DNA of 64,000 nt from Cherax quadricarinatus (Eukaryota > Arthropoda > Malacostraca > Decapoda > Parastacidae), in assembly GCF_038502225.1 (NCBI RefSeq), contig NW_027196899.1, forward strand, positions 1 through 64,000, in the 5' to 3' direction. The translations under genes were made by a program, and so were the position numbers. Shown one piece after another: positions 1 through 11,675 of this stretch. Every line of letters begins with the position of its first letter. Position 1 is the stretch's first letter. The notes beneath the pieces were generated by a model that worked only from the letters and a program-made list of their open reading frames with translations, searched no databases and had not been told where the DNA came from.

Positions 1-664
1 TATAACGCATCGATTCTTCTGAACTATTATGAGGTAGTGAGTCATTTGTCATTAAACTCTTTTTTTTTTCAGTTTATGACATATTGAAATGCAAACGATA
101 GAATATTAAGGAAGTTCTCGACATATATGGACTAGAAATCATTTGCGGGTTCCTTGATGAACGAGAACCACGAAGAAGCATAAACCCATGAGAATCATAC
201 ACTTCTTGGAAAATGTGAGGTAATCAGGCTTGATCCGAGGAAGGGTAAAGCAGTTCCAATATCTTTTATCAGAAGCCTTTCATAGGAATCAAAGAAGTCT
301 CTCCTACATTATCCCCGCGGTTCTCTTAAAGACTTATTTTCAGAATACCTGAGTAAACAAAATAAAATAAGAGAGATGAGTGATAAAGGTCATTTTAACT
401 ATTCTGACTCCTTAGTTTATCAAAATGATAAATGAAGGATATGTAAAAGATTCTTTTACATATTTAAATTACAATAAGAAATATGAACTAATAATTCTAA
501 CTGAAGTGATAATGAAACGTATAAGTTCTTACAAATGAGATGCGTTTAAGATATTATTATTATATTCCAATTGATCACTAACCCAAATATATCATACAGC
601 TCTCATGTTATGCGGGTTAATCAGATTTGATTTCATTTAGGTATATATCATCTAGACAGATAAT
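1..664. other. Non-coding, nothing recognised
   Basis: AT-rich sequence with no long open frame, no recognisable domain and no clear repeat structure. It ends at the GTATA target duplication of the solo LTR that follows. Confidence 0.5.
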
Positions 665-1375
665 GTATATGTGGAAAATACTGTATATATTTTCCGGAAA
701 TACGGTAATTTATAGGTAAATAGATGCCCTATATTGTATTTTTAAAAGAAGTATGTTATCGAAAAAAGTAGAGACACTCGCCATCTTGGTTTTGAATTTT
801 GTACAAACGTTGGTGTAATGGGAAGAATTTTTCGTGCTCTAGAGGTTAAAATTGTGTTGACACCTCTCAAATAGGAGGCGAAATTGGTGGATGTGCATTC
901 CTGCATAACTTGAGATAGCAGACGACTGGACAAGACATCTCCAGGAACCTCAGATAAGCTCTCTAGATTTGTGTTTAATTCTGGCCAGCATTCTTTTCAT
1001 AGATTTAGTTAGAGTGAGGTTTTCTGAGTATGATACACATTAATCTCCAGTCAAATTGGTGAGTGATATTAAGATATATTCTCCTTCTGTTGTATAAATG
1101 TGTATCTATAATCATTTATTATTTTTAATATACAGTCCACAAATTTATATATTTAACAGCATTCCTGGTGACACAAATCATTTATGATTAATAGGTCCAG
1201 AGCAACTTGTGGATATGGCAGTGGTAGGTATCGAAGGGGGACATTTTTTGCGGCCTAGGTGTCCCAAATTCCTACTTGTCTGTGTAACTCGGATAAATAA
1301 TAATTATCTTTGTTATCATTTTCTGTTATGTACATAATGAGTTACATTCAGATAAATGCAATTTTCCACAGTATA
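665..1375 (+). mobile_element. Solo LTR (copy A) with 5-bp target duplication
   Basis: A 701-bp unit at 670-1370 starts TGTGGAAAAT and ends ATTTTCCACA, so it has inverted TG...CA termini. It is flanked by the same pentamer GTATA (665-669 and 1371-1375). This is the signature of a solo LTR left by recombination of an LTR retrotransposon; 5-bp duplications fit BEL/Pao or Gypsy. A second copy lies inverted at 3070-3802. There is no coding content. The terminal bases are read directly; the superfamily is inference. Confidence 0.75.
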
Positions 1376-2189
1376 CACTGTGAGGAGCTCTTAGCTATAT
1401 TTTTTATGACAGATTACCTACAATCATTCAAAATATCTTCAACTTACATAGTGGAGGTGGCTGCCGACGCCTAGCAGCTATGTCCAGCTAGAGAGTGGTG
1501 ACGTAATAATAGTAGTTCTTGAACATTGACTGAGAATGTTTCAAATGGGCAGCTTGCAGTGGCTGGTGTACTCAAGAAGCATAAGAAACACTGACTCCTT
1601 GACAACATATCAGTTAAGGCAACCCGCCAGACAGTTGACACGTAGATATAAAATTAGGGAGACTCCTTCCACTGACACTTGCTGTAGCTGACAGATCCTC
1701 TTTCCTCACAGCTAGCGTGACCCTTGGCCAGTCATATATCCTAACAAGAAATACGGAAGTTACCAGCTTAGGTTAATGTCATAAAGAAAAGAATGACAGC
1801 TAATGAATAATTGATACTGAAATCAACACAGGTAACTTCAGTCAGATAACGGACAAGCCAAAGAATCCAAGATGATCAGGAGTAGAAGTAACTTGAACAG
1901 CTCATCCCATTAGCCAGATCAGCTCTGTACCATTAGATTAGTTCCTGCAAATGGCGCTAGGTGGCTCTGATATTGTTACACCACCTCAAAAAGCAAGATA
2001 ACGAAAGCAATGAGCTATCCCCTAGAGTACTCACCGGAAAAAATAAACAAATGAAAAATTAAACTTATTTCTCACAGTACACTAAGTATTGTAAACCTAT
2101 TGTTTACTGTGTGAAATAAAAAAAGTATTTGCATATCTGTAGGCGTGAATATGATAATGGTACACAATTCCTACAAGCTGATCAGACAT
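1376..2189. other. Non-coding, nothing recognised
   Basis: No frame with a recognisable protein, no RNA gene motif and no clear repeat match elsewhere in the window. Confidence 0.45.
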
Positions 2190-2612
2190 ATGATTAACAA
2201 TTAGGTATCTTTATTCCGAATCGTTTCGCCTACACAGTACGCTTCTTCAGTCGAATACAGAGGAGGCAGCAGAAACAGTAAAGACGATGTAATCAGTCCA
2301 TCATCCTTAAAGACGTAGTTTTGAGGCAGTCAGTCCCTCAATCTGGGTAAGAGTTCTGCTCCATTTTGTGGAACAATATAAAGCTGAAGCAACAGAATGG
2401 AGACTTATATACTGTCAAAGCTGAGGCGGAGAAAACCTTGACGACAGAAGAGGAGGGGCTTACTAAAAGGTAATCATTAAGAGGCAGTGTAACAAACCTA
2501 CTGGGCAGGTTCCTCTCAGATCCAGCCCTGAATTCGACTGTGGAAGCGTACTCTGAAGGCGAATTGTTTCGGAATAAAGATACCTAACTGTTGCACAGGT
2601 GTCTTTATATTG
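2190..2612 (-). mobile_element. Penelope-like/retrozyme-like snap-back fragment
   Basis: The left part (about 2197-2260) and the right part (about 2532-2597) are imperfect inverted repeats; both contain the AATAAAGATACCTAA motif (or its complement) and a TTCGG/GTTTC block. On the minus strand the body has a TATA-like TATATAAG near 2405-2412, about 150 nt later a hammerhead-like core, then AATAAAGATACC. The same order occurs at 33344-33827 and, in part, at 61837-62050. No reverse transcriptase is present, so this is a non-autonomous or truncated copy. Confidence 0.6.
2213..2258 (-). ncRNA. Decayed hammerhead ribozyme-like motif
   Basis: On the minus strand the core CTGAAGA (matching the classical CUGANGA consensus) is followed by one extra A, a stem II with one mismatch and a TGT loop, then GAAAC. 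Stem I can pair about five bases. The expected ACGT after GAA is ACGA here, so the cleavage-site pairing is lost. It is probably an inactive relative of the motif at 33708-33743. Confidence 0.45.
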
Positions 2613-2817
2613 CCTTAATTGGAACCTCACCAGCCTGTTTTGATGTACACTTACGTCTTTGGTGTCCTAATGACTCATTATTGTGCCATGCATTTAGGCT
2701 CATAGCTTATCGACTACAAAAGAGATTAAGGCTGCATGTGACCTCTACATCGTCATTCACAAATACTTTAATCCCTAAAATAAGGGTTAAAATAAGCTCG
2801 TAACATATATACACCAA
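2613..2817. other. Non-coding spacer
   Basis: Short AT-rich stretch. A 70-codon open frame starting at 2591 overlaps the snap-back fragment and shows no recognisable domain. Confidence 0.4.
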
Positions 2818-2876
2818 GAGATATGCACCGAAAGGTGCATATCTCTCGGTCGATAGGCTTTTGTTGAAAGCCTATC
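2818..2876. other. Two tandem perfect hairpins, one with a GAAA loop
   Basis: A 12-bp perfect stem (2818-2829 with 2834-2845) is closed by the tetraloop GAAA, a GNRA loop. Six bases later a 10-bp perfect stem (2852-2861 with 2867-2876) follows. No known RNA family was recognised. It could be a fragment of a structured element RNA or of palindromic DNA. Confidence 0.55.
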
Positions 2877-2997
2877 AATCGCATTAATGTTGCATATAAA
2901 TTATACGTCGCAATTCAAGAAAGCTTTAATGCTCAAAAGGGGGATTAAAGTCTACTCTCGACATAAATACACACAGACATAGTCCTCTGTGTATAAC

Positions 2998-3000
2998 AAC

Positions 3001-3055
<55 letters not shown>

Positions 3056-3069
3056 GTTGTTGTTGTTGT
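2998..3069. repeat. (TTA)n then (TTG)n microsatellite
   Basis: About 55 bp of ATT/TTA triplets change into TTG triplets and abut the terminus of solo LTR copy B. Translated on the minus strand it gives a poly-Asn frame that is an artefact of the repeat. Confidence 0.95.
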
Positions 3070-3802
3070 TGTGGAAAATTAAATTTACCTGGATGAATCT
3101 CATTAGATACATACCAGTAAATGGTAACAAAGATAATTATTCTTTATCAAGGTTACAGAGACAAGTAGGAATTTTAGGACACCTAGGTCGCAAAAAATGT
3201 CCCCCTTCGATACCTACTACAATCTATATCTCCACAAGTCACTCTGGACCTATATTAATTTCAAATGAAATATACATCACCAGGAATTCTGGTAAAACAT
3301 TAATATAAATATGTGGACTGTATATTAAATTTAAAAAATGAATACATATACATTGAAGGAGAATTTATCTTAATACAACTCACCAATTAGTCTGGAGATT
3401 ACGGTGTGTCATACACAAAACCCCTGCCTAAAATATGAAGAAAATACTGGCCAGAATTTCAACATAAATAGACATCGACTCAGCTGTGGTAATACCCTGT
3501 TTCCATCTAATTACGGAGTCCTGTCCAGACGCCTAATTCTCACATTCTGCAGGACTGCAATTCCAACAATTTCGGCTCCTATTTGAGAGGTTTTAAGCCC
3601 AATATAACCTCTACAGCGGCGAAAATTCTTCCGATTTTCACTAACGTTTGTCTCGGTCAATTCAAAACAATGGTGAGCGATACTCACCCATTTAGTTGGT
3701 TCTTTATTTATTTACAAATTAATTTTTATAACCTACAATATATTCCATCAATTTACATACAAAATACACTGTATTTTTGGAAAATATACAGTATTTTCCA
3801 CG
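3070..3802 (-). mobile_element. Solo LTR (copy B), inverted relative to copy A
   Basis: Begins TGTGGAAAAT at 3070 and ends near ATTTTCCAC at 3801. Read on the minus strand it aligns along its length with 670-1370, with substitutions and small indels. One edge abuts the TTG microsatellite, the other the antisense Tx1-like ORF1. A clear target duplication is not visible, so one edge has decayed. Confidence 0.7.
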
Positions 3803-4693
3803 TTCGTTATAGCAATTCGTGTTAATTCTCCAGCTACTTCTTGCTCAGATGTAACGTTCTCCTCAGGCGGTGACAAGGTCTTCAAAACTTCCTCCAATTC
3901 TTCCTCTATTTCCAACACTTCCTCCCATGGTACCATCCCTGCAGAAGTCACTGAAGAAGATTCTGGGGTAGGGAACTGAGGGGAGGACTCACCCCCAGTC
4001 CTAAAAGCTTGCTCCACCATCTCACTCCACAAACGACCATTCCCCCCCTCAGGTGATTGATCCTCACCTGCCACCCATAAGACAGGGGCTGCGTCTTCTA
4101 CCACAGGTTCAGGCATGCGTCTGTTTTTCTCACATGCTGCAGCTATGTGGTCATACTCATCACATAGGTGACACGTACGTCTTTGCCCAGGATACAGGGC
4201 CATGACCTGTGTCCTGAAGTCCTGAAGATAAACGTAAGACGGTATGGGATGTCTCAATGTCATTTTAAAGTTAAAAGTCCCTTCTGGCAAACCTGCGTAG
4301 GCACCTGCTACCCACATACCATGCTGGGCAAAATGAACCATCTCATATTTCTCGAAGACTTTTCTGATATCAGCTTCATCCACCTCAAAGGGGACGTTAC
4401 GTAACTTTATCCAGGTATAATGCCTGGATACATCAACCAGCCTCACACGTACAGCAGGTGTAACATCAAGACTCACGTCCTGGAAACGAGTAACCAACGA
4501 TTCATAAACCGTTGCAGTGAGCAGTTTCACAAAGATTCTATGTGCTCCATTTAAAGCCACTCCATATAATTCTCCATCTTGAATTCCATATGTCTCTCTG
4601 ATGATCCTAGGTAAGAGAACCTGTGCTGAACTAGGCGAAATCGTCCCCCGGAGAAGCTCAATACCAATAGTATAATGCGGCGCCTATGACAAA
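3803..4693 (-). pseudogene. ORF1 fragment of a Tx1/L1-like LINE
   Basis: A minus-strand frame runs from about 4680 to 3810; its open part with Met is 4560-3748, and the last codons are solo LTR sequence. An RRM-like N-terminal part precedes one CCHC zinc knuckle (CHLCDEYDHIAAAC, C-x2-C-x4-H-x4-C), then an acidic and Pro/Ser-rich tail. This arrangement is known for ORF1 nucleic-acid-binding proteins of Tx1/L1-group LINEs. The codons upstream of 4560 stay open to about 4690, and 4694-4827 looks like 5' leader. The frame is cut at about 3803 by the solo LTR, so the C-terminus is missing. ORF2 of such an element is on the opposite strand at 8.3-11.7 kb. Confidence 0.6.
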
Positions 4694-4827
4694 CCTCCAT
4701 GTTGACAGCAGTAATTTTCCTGAGGTGTCAAGCAGAGGCGCGACAGCACCACCTCACACCACTGCAACCGGGTAACTGAGGAGCGTCTAGGAAGTAGGTC
4801 CACACGGCCCGAGAGTGATGAGGACAA

Positions 4828-5627
4828 TGTATTTGTAATTAGTGTGATACCAAAATTATGAGAAATCTTACCCAGTCAGTATATATAATATTCTATAATA
4901 ATAAATAGTGTTCCAATTAACCATTTCTGGAGTTCAAGTCCTCAAATTTATGTACAGTCCACAACCATAATTTTCCAGTGTTACTGGTATAATTATAATT
5001 ATTATAATTCCAACTTTATGTGAGTGTGGTTTGAAGTGAGTGAGCATCGAGGGAGGTGAAGTGTTGTGACCTTCTGTACCTGAAGTCCCATCTAGCTCTG
5101 AGGTGCAACTAACATCAGTGAGTGTTAATCTAGTTGTACCTGGCCAAAATTATATGCATATTAGAATTCAGGTCAATACCTGTGAACCTCATGCACATAA
5201 TTTCTCATATATTATTAAGTTCTTGGTCCTTTTCGAACTGAATTTGATCAATGAAGATCTACTTAAATAAATAAATAATTGTGACTCGACAGAAAGAAGT
5301 GGTTGATTGGATCTACATAAACTGAAAACAATGAATGTTATTAATGTTAGCTGGTAATAATATAATTTTGTATTTGCCAAGCCCAGACGGAGCTAGGATT
5401 ATAACTGTAATACACATTTTTAATATTGATGTGTATTTGTGTATTTTCCATTAATAATTGTGATTTTGCTTAGCCCAGTTAGGGCAAGCAATCATAATTG
5501 TGTAATAATTAATTTGGTAAACCAAAAATATTTGGGTAGGATATATTTAATGCGTAATGCAATAATTATATAAAGTGTGTTATTGAATAAATTGTATAAC
5601 CAGTGTTTTATTATTTGGTCTGATACA
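4828..5627 (+). repeat. 5' LTR of a decayed BEL/Pao-like retrotransposon
   Basis: From 4828 to about 5215 the sequence aligns with 7151-7560 (shared blocks include TTAACCATTTCTGGAGTTCA, CATCGAGGGAGGTG and CAACTAACATCAGTGAGTGTT). The repeat starts TGT. Its right limit is uncertain: an AATAAA near 5585 and the short distance to the gag start suggest that the LTR reaches about 5600-5627, with the right copy truncated. No convincing primer-binding site was identified. Confidence 0.55.
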
Positions 5628-5636
5628 TAAGAAACC

Positions 5637-6357
5637 ATGGATGAGGTTAATGTAATTAATCCAAATGGTAAATCCATGGGTATAAAAGCAATAAAAACAT
5701 CTTTAAATACTAGAAAAGGTCATGTGATCAGAGCTTATAATAAATGTTTAGAAATGATATCAGAAGAAATTGTGAAAAGAATCAATTTGGAGTTGTGTTT
5801 AGATTCATTAGAGAATAGATATGTATCATATAAATTGTATTATGAAGAATATGAAGGATATCTGTTGGTAAATTGCGCAGATGGCAAATAAAGCTAATTA
5901 ATGATTGATCAGGAGTATGACCTAGAAGAGAAAATACTATCTTGTAGAAGTAGGGCATTAAATAAGTTAAAGTGTGTAAAGAATATAGTTAGCAAGTCCA
6001 CTAATGATGATACCATGTCAATGCCCAAATTTCCAGAGCTCCGTCTACCTATATGACTGGGATTGACTTTTTCCACGGTACTCATAGTAGCATAACAATC
6101 CTTCACATTATGACTGATTAAGCGGTCATAATGTGAAGGATTGTTATGCTAAATTAAATAATTGTTATCAGTGCCATAAGGGAAGGCATCATGTTGTAAT
6201 GTGTAAAGGTTTACATAATAATAGTAATGATATTAATAATGATGGAAACCCTGGCACAGCTGTTACTAATGTCAAAATATCAGCTAATATAAATGATGGT
6301 AAATGTGGTCACTGTGTATTACTAATGAAAGAGTGCCTCAGTCTCAATATTCCTTAA
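5637..6357 (+). pseudogene. Gag remnant of a BEL/Pao-like element
   Basis: An 84-codon frame starts at 5637 (MDEVNVINPNGKSM) with the helical N-terminal look of BEL/Pao Gag. After a stop, another frame carries a PKFPELRLP segment near 6020-6050 that resembles the conserved LPKLELPxFxGD stretch. From about 6133 the next piece holds a zinc knuckle, CYQCHKGRHHVVMC. The frame is interrupted by stops and by a 62-bp palindrome (6089-6150), so it cannot be functional. Placement between two similar LTRs supports the assignment; the superfamily is inference from these short motifs. Confidence 0.5.
6089..6150. repeat. 62-bp palindrome inside gag
   Basis: Perfect 26-bp arms (6089-6114 and 6125-6150) around a 10-nt loop. 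The same peptide start, MKDCYA, is therefore readable on both strands. It looks like a local inverted duplication at the gag zinc-knuckle segment. Confidence 0.9.
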
Positions 6358-7150
6358 CAAAGGATGATGTTGAACCAGTATATAAATTATGACTCCTTTG
6401 GAAGTTGAATCAACCAGGATTGCCTACAAATTATAGAATAGCTTATGGGCAATGAGGAGCACAGTTCCATGTGTTAAGACACCAAAATTGTAAGTAAAAA
6501 TTGTAAATTAGGTCTAAATTTAAGGCTAAAATTAGGGCTATACTTAGAAAATGATGTAATATGTACAGATAGGTTGCAATATGCTGAATTGATACAAAGG
6601 CCCATTATCTGATCATTTTAAATATGTATCAAAATTGTAAGGCATGGTGGAGTACAAAAACATTTTAAATTAAGTCGTCTAACAACGACCTTCGCCCGTC
6701 CACCATATGGAAAAGTTTTTATAATTTTCCTAACGTAGAGTATATAAATGTAAATAGATAATGTAATGAGTGTAAAATTTGATGCTGATTCTTCGAGAAA
6801 TTTTAAGGAAGTGAGAACCTGTGTCGCGAAGGAATACATGGGAGACTCTGACAGTATTGCAATTGTGTGAATAATCGGGCGTCATTGAGGCAGCAAGTGG
6901 TGGTATCAGCTAGAATCAAGGATTAAAAATTGCTTTAGCGTCTTCCCTTGTGGTAAATGTGCCAATTCCATGGAAAACAACTGTAACATGGTTGTACGGA
7001 TGAAAAATAAGAGGACACCAAATTTGTGCAGCCCACCATATGTAATGCATGCTTACCCTTAATTAGCAGTGTATATTGCCTTGGCCGATGCATATTTCTA
7101 ATAGGGAAGCATTAGAATGTGATCTATCAACAATGATTGAAGTATGTTAA
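6358..7150 (+). other. Decayed internal region of the LTR element
   Basis: No long frame survives. Short conceptual pieces on the plus strand could be remnants of pol, but none carries a diagnostic motif. Protease, reverse transcriptase and integrase cores were not seen, so most of pol has been deleted. Confidence 0.4.
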
Positions 7151-7560
7151 TGTACAAAATTTGTAATTTGTAATTAATGTGATAATATTATCAAAGTGAT
7201 GATATATCTTACCCAGTCACTATATACAATAGTGTATAATAATAAATGTTTCAATTAACCATTTCTGGAGTTCAGGTCCATAAATTTATATATAGTCCAC
7301 AACCATAATTTTCCAGTGTTACTAGTTTTATTAAATGCTACTTATTAATTATTATAGGTCCAGCTTTGTGTGAATGTGGTTTGGAGAGAGTGCGCATCGA
7401 GGGAGGTGCAATGTCGTGACCTTCTGTACCTAAAGTCCGACCTAGCTCTGAGGTGCAACTAACATCAGTGAGTGTTATTTTAGTTGTACCTGGCCCAAAT
7501 TATATAGAATTCAGGTTAATGCCTGTGATCCTCTTGCACATAATTTCTCATAATAATAAT
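7151..7560 (+). repeat. 3' LTR of the decayed BEL/Pao-like element
   Basis: Aligns block by block with 4828-5215, including the poly(A)-signal-like TAATAAATG and the run ending CATAATTTCTCATA. The two copies differ by many substitutions and small indels, so the insertion is old. Confidence 0.6.
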
Positions 7561-8009
7561 TGTGAAATTTTTTTTATATTATTTATTATTAGCAGACCAC
7601 CTGCAGGAGGTTTACAGGACATCACCTGAATTATTACCTGCCAGTAATTTGGTTGAGGTAAGTGGGACTTAATCACAGTAGGTCATTGAACCGCTACCCC
7701 CTCGATTGCCCAACTTCCTTACTACTTTCCCAAAAGGTAGACCTAACATTAAATTATTAACTACAATATTGAAACCACCTACTCTGGTACATCACAATTA
7801 GGTGGACTGTATAGGGTTAGGCTTGCTTGCTACACATGTAACTATTATGCATAAATTATTAGTGTTATTAAAAAGTAACTTTTTATTACCACTTACCATT
7901 TAATTAATGTAGATGGATCACACCACAACACCTCCCTAACATGTAGATCCTACACTGGTCAGCTAGGTCTAAATACAAGGACTATGGTGTACTCTGTGAG
8001 TTTCGTGCG
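7561..8009 (+). other. Possible 5' portion of the Tx1-like LINE
   Basis: Non-coding sequence between the LTR element and the first readable LINE frame. It may belong to the LINE, but no motif proves it. Confidence 0.3.
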
Positions 8010-8312
8010 ATGATATTAACGCTTCCAGCTTGTCAACGATATGAGAATTTGGGGAACAATGATATGACGGAGACGTCAGTGGGATTAATAAATCATTGTA
8101 AGGTGGATGTTGAGGTTCACCGTGAGGTTTCCCCAGACCATGTTATGGGGGACATGATTGTAACTAGGAAACGGGCAGCTACGTCAGACTCGGATGATGT
8201 ACTGACGCCAGCGCAGAGGCCTGGGAAGCAGACTGGGATGGTAGGAGAGGGAAGAGGTGGCGATGGGGGAGGTCATGATAAGAGACATAGGAAGAAGGGA
8301 GGGGGAAAGTGA
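8010..8312 (+). pseudogene. C-terminal part of Tx1/L1-like ORF1
   Basis: A 100-codon frame with a basic, Gly-rich tail (RKRAATSDSDD..., then a K/G-rich end). It ends with TGA immediately upstream of, and in the same frame as, the endonuclease start of ORF2. No zinc knuckle lies in this part; the knuckle-bearing N-terminal part is at 3.8-4.7 kb on the other strand. It is called ORF1 from position and composition only. Confidence 0.4.
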
Positions 8313-11300
8313 GGAGAAGAGGCAGGGGTGGAAAATTTAAAAGGCCTTCGGTGTATGACTGTCAATGTTAATGGCTTATGTAGCAGAATAAAGAGAGAAT
8401 GGTTGTGCATGTTTCTTAATAAATATAGAGTGGATGTTGTGTTCCTCCAGGAACATAATTTCAAGGAGGGTAAGGTGTTAGAGGTAGCAGGTTATCAAGT
8501 AATGACCCTGCCAACTACCCGTTTAAAAGGTGGTGTGGGTATTTTAATAAAGGAGACGAGCCCGTTTGTTTTGCAGAGAAGTGAGGGGGGAGGGGGGAGG
8601 GTGTTGCGTGTGGATGGGTCTTGGATGGGTAAGCGTGTATCTTTTGTAAGTGTGTATGTGCCTGCAGCGTGCAGGTAAGGAAGGATTTTGTGTGCGAGGA
8701 TCTTGTCTATTTTTTGCGTGCACTTCCGGAAGTAGCAATAGTGGGGATTGACTGGAACTGTGTTATTAGGGCGGCTGGCGTAGAACCAAAAAGGGCAGGG
8801 CATATGTCTGTAACTCTCAGGGATTTGATGAGGGACGTTAGGTTACGTGATGCGTTTGGGAGGGGGAAGCAGAACATACTTTTGTTAGGAGGGGATACGC
8901 AGCGAGGTGAGATAGAGTGTATCTTTCTCAAGGGGTTGTTTTGAAATCTTTTAATACCGTTGAGGCGGTTATGTCAGATCATAGGGCTGTAGTGGTGGAA
9001 GTAGGGTGGGAGGAGATGGCGGAAATATATAGGACTTATTGGAAATTGAATATTAGTGTGTTGAGTGATGAAGAAGGTTTGGAGGGTTTTTCTATTTTAT
9101 GGAAAGAGCTTTACAAGGAAGCTCAGGAGGTGGATGACATTGTAACATGGTGGGATTCTGTGGCTAAAGAAAGGATAAGAAAGTACTATGTGAGGGAGGG
9201 TAAACGTATAAATAATTTAAAATATGGGCTTGCGAATTATTTAGAGGATCGATTAAGAGGTTGTTATGGACAGGGGATGGTTGGTGGTGTTTATCCCATG
9301 GACGAAATAGTAGACATAAAAGAGAGATTGCGAACGTTGCAAAATGATCGGTTTCAAGCGGTAAGGGTGCAAGCAGGTCTAGAAGAAGTTTTGTGGGGGA
9401 CAAACAGTCAGCGTGTGTGTTGCGACATCAAAAGCACAGGCAGGTGCTGACGGCTATCCCGAGATTAGAGGTAAATGAGGCGATGGGGATCTATAGAGCA
9501 GGGCAGGAGATAAGAAATACAAAGGGTATGAGTGCATATGCGGATATGTGGTATGAAAAGTACTGGACAAGTGGGGGTGTGGATGATGTGGAGTTAGACA
9601 GGGTGTGTACATATGCAACGTGCAATTTAGGTAATAGTGATAGGACGGCTTTGGGTGGGGTTATTACTGCAGAGGAAATAGAGATTGCTTTACAGGGCAT
9701 GAGGAAGGGAAAAGCCCCGGGTATTGATGGTCTACCGGTGGAATTTTATTTACAGCATTGGGCGTTGATAGGAAATTTCATGGTTAGGTTATTTAATTGT
9801 ATGAAGGAGAAGGGTAAGTTAGGAGATAAGCAGACTACAGCAGTTGTGGTACTGGTCCCGAAAGGTAAGGGGCAGCCCACCCTTCGGGAGTTTCGGGCAA
9901 TATCGTTGTTATGTGCGGACTATAAGGTTTTTGCAAAAATTTTAGGTAGTAGGGTTAAATGTGTAGTGGGGAGGGTCGTATTGAAATCGCAGTTTGGGCT
10001 GCCCGGAAGGTCGATGATTGAAGGACACGGGATTCTGAGAAGTTTTGTGAAGTCAAAAGGAGGGGGGCAGGGGGCGGCTTTACTGGCTTCAGACTGGCAG
10101 GCAGCCTATGATAGAGTGGAAAGGCGTGCACTGCTGGGTATACTTAGGAGACAAGGTTATGGGAAAGAAATAGTTGATTGGGTAAATACGCTGTATAGGG
10201 GAGCACAAATGAGGGTACAAATAAATGGGTGTATGGGGAGGGAATTTGCGATGGGTAGAGGTCTCAGGCAGGGGTGTCCCATGTCACAGATCTTATTTGG
10301 GTGTTTACAGGACCCCTTTTATAGAATGGTTGAACATACCGTCAGTACCCGGGGTGCGGGTGGGGTTGAGGGAGGGACGCTTTGGCCGGGATTAATAGGT
10401 TAGGTAGATGATACGACTGTTCTGGTTCGTGAAAGGATGTCTATGAAAGTATTGGACGATGTTGTGCAAGTGTTTGAACGTGCCACGGGTATGAAGGTAA
10501 ACAGTGAGAAGTCAATGATCATGGGGTTGGGCACTTGGAAAGGGGAGGGTAAGGTGAGTTGTAATGTTGTTAAAAAGTGTGCGGTGTCGCTAAAGATTTG
10601 TGGTATTATATACAAGGATGACATGGATGTGGCACGTGAGGAAAACTCGGATAGGTTGTTAGAAAGGATCGTGGGACGTCTGGGTGTTTTGAGGCCCCAG
10701 CATCTCACTCTGGCCCAACGTGTGATTGTCGTAAATGTTTTATTGTATAGTAAGGTTTGGCATGTTGCGGCTGTGTTCCCGATTACAGGGACGGCGATTG
10801 CGGGAATTTTGAGAAGAGTGTTTAAATTTTTGTGGGGATCAAGTTGTGATTGGTTAAGAAGAGAGGTTGTTATGTTACCGGTGTGCCAGGGTGGGTTGGG
10901 ATTGATGGATCTAAGACGGAGGGCTAAATGTGTGTTTCTTAAATGGGAGGTATTGCGTGTGGGCGTGATGGCGGGAAATATAGAACAGGTATATATGAGG
11001 TTGAAGAAGTGGTATGGAAGCGTTGAATTGAGGGAATGTGAAATTGTTCTACGGGCCTTGTTGTTGGTTAGGGAACGGAGAAACATTCGAATACGGGTTT
11101 TGTGTAGGTTACTGGTGGGTAAGTGCGTTGCCCCTGTTGAGGGTTTGTTCCCCATGTACTCGTGGAGAAACATTTGGTATAGATTTAGCAAGCTGAAATT
11201 ATTGCCTAGGGTGCGTGACGTTATGTTTCGTTTTTTGCACGGTATCTTGCCGTCAGGGGCCATACTAAGAACCAGGAGGGTAGTAGAGGGAGGGGTGTGT

Positions 11301-11675
11301 GGTTTTTGTGGAGGGGACGACACGGCGTTCCATGTAGTTTATTTTTGTAAAGGGTTAGAAGACGTCAGGGGTTGGTTAGGTAGGTTGGTACAGAGGGTGG
11401 GAGGGACGGGGGTGGCGGTTCTGCGTGCTTTAAGTCTTGACATGGGTGGTTTAGAAGAGGAAGTCATAAGAGCTTTAGATTACATCATGGTGGATTATAT
11501 CTACATATCGTGGGTGATGAGGGGGAAAGGGGTTAGTGAGGTGCGAAGGCGCGTTCTTGCGATAACGTTTTATCGTACGATGTGTCGTAACCGGGAGTTG
11601 TACGGGAAGAGGTGGGATCAGGTATTTTCGGAAGGATATAGGAGGCTAACGTTAGAAATCCTCGTGAATCTGTGA
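8313..11675 (+). pseudogene. ORF2 (endonuclease-RT) of a Tx1/L1-like LINE, broken
   Basis: An apurinic-like endonuclease occupies 8328-8990: VNVNG, FLQEHNF and SDHRAVV are visible, with frame changes near 8675 and 8940. Another frame change occurs near 9400. The RT domain follows: KGKAPGIDGLP, FRAISLL, SDWQAAYDRVE, LRQGCPMSQ. The catalytic YxDD region reads stop-VDD because of TAG at 10400-10402. After it the same frame stays open for about 420 codons and ends in a Cys/His zinc-finger-like segment (CGFCGGDD...H...C) typical of the zf-RVT region of Tx1/L1 ORF2. LINE clades with such a C-terminal finger, an APE endonuclease and a poly(A) end are L1/Tx1. Three frame changes and a nonsense codon make it inactive. 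Confidence 0.75.

Noticed and set aside
2945..3130. Poly-Asn protein
   Set aside because: Translation of the TTA/TTG microsatellite.
10400..11323. 307-codon minus-strand frame
   Set aside because: Antisense shadow of the Tx1-like ORF2 C-terminal half; Thr/Asn/Pro-rich composition follows from the G/T-rich sense strand.
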